23,767 nucleotides of DNA from Candidatus Dadabacteria bacterium (lineage in GTDB: Bacteria > Desulfobacterota_D > UBA1144 > Nemesobacterales > UBA2774): NCBI GenBank assembly GCA_004356555.1, contig SMWY01000040.1, positions 1-23,767 on the forward strand. The letters run 5' to 3'. A program made the translations under genes and the position numbers. The notes beneath the pieces are model-generated. The model was not told the DNA's origin, made no database searches, and saw only the letters and a program-made list of their open reading frames with translations. Shown piece after piece: positions 22,534-23,767 of the stretch; position 1 is the stretch's first letter; each line of letters opens with the position of its first letter.

Positions 22534-23392
22534 AACTCTATTATCGGCCGTTTTAATATTACTCGTCTCAGCATATTATTCCTATACCGAGGAGCTATAT
22601 GTTGTAAATTCCGACACATCCGAGGTCCTGCGCTACGACGGCACTACCGGCGCTTTTATAGATGCCTTCGTCACTCCAGGGTCAGGCGGACTCGACAACC
22701 CGAATAGTCTCGTATTCGGCGGCCCAAACGTCAATTTATTCGTAAACAGCAGCGGCAACAACGCTGTGCTTCAGTATAACGGTTTAAGCGGCGCACCTGT
22801 AGACCAATTCGTGATCCCAGGATCAGGCGGGCTTCAGTTTCCTCGCGGCGTCGAGTTTGGCCCGGACGGCAACTTCTACGCGGGCAGCGTAGGGAACGAC
22901 GCCATACTCAGGTATAGCGGCGCAACGGGAGCGTTTATGGATCAGTTCGTCACGCCAGGGAGCGGGGGACTCGATTTCCCGGGAGACTTTGACTTTGGCC
23001 CGGACGGTAATCTATATGTATCATTTCAGGACTCGATACAGCGCTTTGACAGAAACACAGGCGCTTTCATAGATGTATTCGTAACACCGGGATCAGGCGG
23101 ACTGCTAAATGTTAACGGTATGGTGTTCGGCCCTAACGGTAACCTTTATGTCTCAAACGTGCTCGACCCGGGAGAGGGGAATATACTGTTATTTGACGGT
23201 GGGACAGGCGATTTCATTACCGTGCTTGTTCCCGACGGAGTAGGGGGGCTCAGCAACCCTCAGGATCTCGTTTTCTTTCCCTCAGGACCTGTGCTTGTAC
23301 CTACTTTGAGCCAATGGGCTCTCATGGCAATGGCTGGTATTTTGGGAATAGTAGGATTTATGGCTATACGAAGAAGGAAAGCGGTTGCATAA
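22517..23392 (+). CDS. NHL-type beta-propeller protein with IPTL-CTERM tail
   Basis: A 291-residue exported protein. A short signal peptide (TLLSAVLILLVSAYYSYTEE region) is followed by five near-identical units of about 42-50 residues, each with TGAFIDxFVTPGSGGLxxP and FGPDGNLYV elements, the pattern of an NHL/YncE-like propeller. The C-terminus is VPTLSQWALMAMAGILG, then GFMAIRRRK, an IPTL-CTERM tail with Ala in place of the usual Gly after Trp. Five units are fewer than the six or seven blades of a closed propeller, so it may pair with another chain or be shortened. GGAGGGG precedes ATGATG. Base use is richer in G+C at third positions than in the neighbouring housekeeping genes. Confidence 0.82.
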   Translation: MMGIHKTLLSAVLILLVSAYYSYTEELYVVNSDTSEVLRYDGTTGAFIDAFVTPGSGGLDNPNSLVFGGPNVNLFVNSSGNNAVLQYNGLSGAPVDQFVIPGSGGLQFPRGVEFGPDGNFYAGSVGNDAILRYSGATGAFMDQFVTPGSGGLDFPGDFDFGPDGNLYVSFQDSIQRFDRNTGAFIDVFVTPGSGGLLNVNGMVFGPNGNLYVSNVLDPGEGNILLFDGGTGDFITVLVPDGVGGLSNPQDLVFFPSGPVLVPTLSQWALMAMAGILGIVGFMAIRRRKAVA

Positions 23393-23425
23393 AGTTTAAC
23401 AACACTACAATTTGTAAATAACTAG

Positions 23426-23450
23426 GGGAGCTTCGGCTCCCTTTCTTTTA
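23426..23450 (+). terminator. Terminator of the NHL / IPTL-CTERM gene
   Basis: GGGAGC-TTCG-GCTCCC followed by TTTCTTTT. It has a stable UUCG tetraloop and the same stem as at 19184-19212. The 3' UTR opening TAAAGTTTAACAACA also matches that gene. Confidence 0.88.
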
Positions 23451-23456
23451 GTCATA

Positions 23457-23477
23457 ATTCCAACCTAAACCGAGCTT
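23457..23477 (+). repeat. Terminator-trailing 21-base repeat, copy B
   Basis: The same 21 bases as 149-169 with one difference, in the same position and orientation relative to a GGGAGC-type terminator. Here it also falls in the upstream region of the next gene. Confidence 0.6.
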
Positions 23478-23505
23478 AATTTCAACTTGTATTTAGAATC
23501 TCGGC

Positions 23506-23511
23506 TATAAT
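23506..23511 (+). promoter_or_regulatory. Likely -10 box of the last gene
   Basis: A consensus TATAAT 41 bases before the ATG at 23553. No good -35 hexamer is found at 16-18 bases (CAACTT is the best), so an activator may be needed. Confidence 0.35.
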
Positions 23512-23552
23512 ATTTAAAGAAGTGAATACAAAACTATTTGAAGGGGATAGCT

Positions 23553-23767
23553 ATGAGACTCTCAACCATAGTAGGAATATTTACCGTGATGCTAACGCTC
23601 CTTCCCGGCTTGGTATTTGCCGAGCATGTAATCGACGATTCTAAAAACCCCCGGTATCTCTTCACGCTGGCTTCTGCGTCAGGGACGTTTGAGGGAGACA
23701 CACTTACACTCAAAGGGGTTCCGCTTGTCGTTTATTTCTCCGATAGGCCTGTACGTGTTGCCGGCCA
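23553..23767 (+). CDS. Exported protein of unknown function, 5' part only
   Basis: 71 codons are visible before the window ends. ATG with AAGGGG seven to eight bases upstream opens a signal peptide (R2, hydrophobic VGIFTVMLTLLPGLVFA, likely cut after A23). The mature part begins EHVIDDSKNP and includes LFTLASASGTFEGDTLTLKG and YFSDRPVRVAG. I recall this SGTxEGDTLTLKGVP-YFSDRP pattern only from uncharacterised secreted bacterial proteins. It follows the IPTL-CTERM cassette on the same strand but has its own -10 box. The C-terminus, and so whether it carries a sorting tail, is not visible. Confidence 0.7.
   Translation, partial: MRLSTIVGIFTVMLTLLPGLVFAEHVIDDSKNPRYLFTLASASGTFEGDTLTLKGVPLVVYFSDRPVRVAG

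Noticed and set aside
22640..23270. Regular repeats considered as a CRISPR or nucleotide satellite array
   Set aside because: The periodicity is in codons and lies in one long open frame with conserved protein units, so it is a repeat protein.

Overview
The window looks like a chromosomal segment from a low-to-medium G+C Gram-negative bacterium of a poorly sampled lineage. The evidence is lipobox and signal-peptide proteins, a LptD-free but clearly diderm-style PstSCAB, short-form HisG, MEP-pathway IspE, HspQ, and secreted proteins ending in an IPTL-CTERM sorting tail. The prmC-murA-hisG order is familiar from deltaproteobacterial-type genomes. A Thermodesulfobacteriota/Dadabacteria-like source is my guess, not a demonstrated assignment.

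Layout. 1-1405: an accessory-looking stretch with a strong terminator, fragments of an IS3-derived short element, a small DUF4242-like gene and a tRNA-Glu(CUC). 1406-2878: gamma-carbonic-anhydrase-like protein and ispE. 2879-4163: an orphan promoter plus terminator that could express a ~90-nt small RNA carrying anti-Shine-Dalgarno motifs, then a lipoprotein of unknown function. 4164-4955: the decayed C-terminal half of an ECF42-type sigma factor. 5037-7841: a compact ergothioneine operon (egtB, egtD, DUF427 protein). 8100-10815: prmC-murA-hisG, preceded by a possible prfA tail remnant. 11017-18047: a complete phosphate operon pstS-pstC-pstA-pstB-arsC-phoU behind a PhoB/PhoP-type box; the arsenate reductase sits inside the operon, which makes sense because Pst can admit arsenate with phosphate. 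18148-19725: a second IS3-derived element, an IPTL-CTERM protein with its own promoter and terminator, an array of palindromes, and small gene fragments. 19726-21676: hisC-tyrA (aromatic amino acid end steps). 21769-22089: hspQ. 22146-23767: a third, shortened IS3-derived element, a truncated TolB-like propeller ORF overlapping an NHL-type beta-propeller IPTL-CTERM protein, a terminator, and the start of another secreted protein.

Housekeeping genes (minus strand) alternate with plus-strand, self-contained secreted-protein cassettes. Those cassettes are associated with the repeated short elements, near-identical 3' ends and UUCG-type terminators, and the candidate small RNA could pair with the ribosome binding sites of two of them. 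This repeat / IPTL-CTERM / small RNA association is the least explained part of the window.
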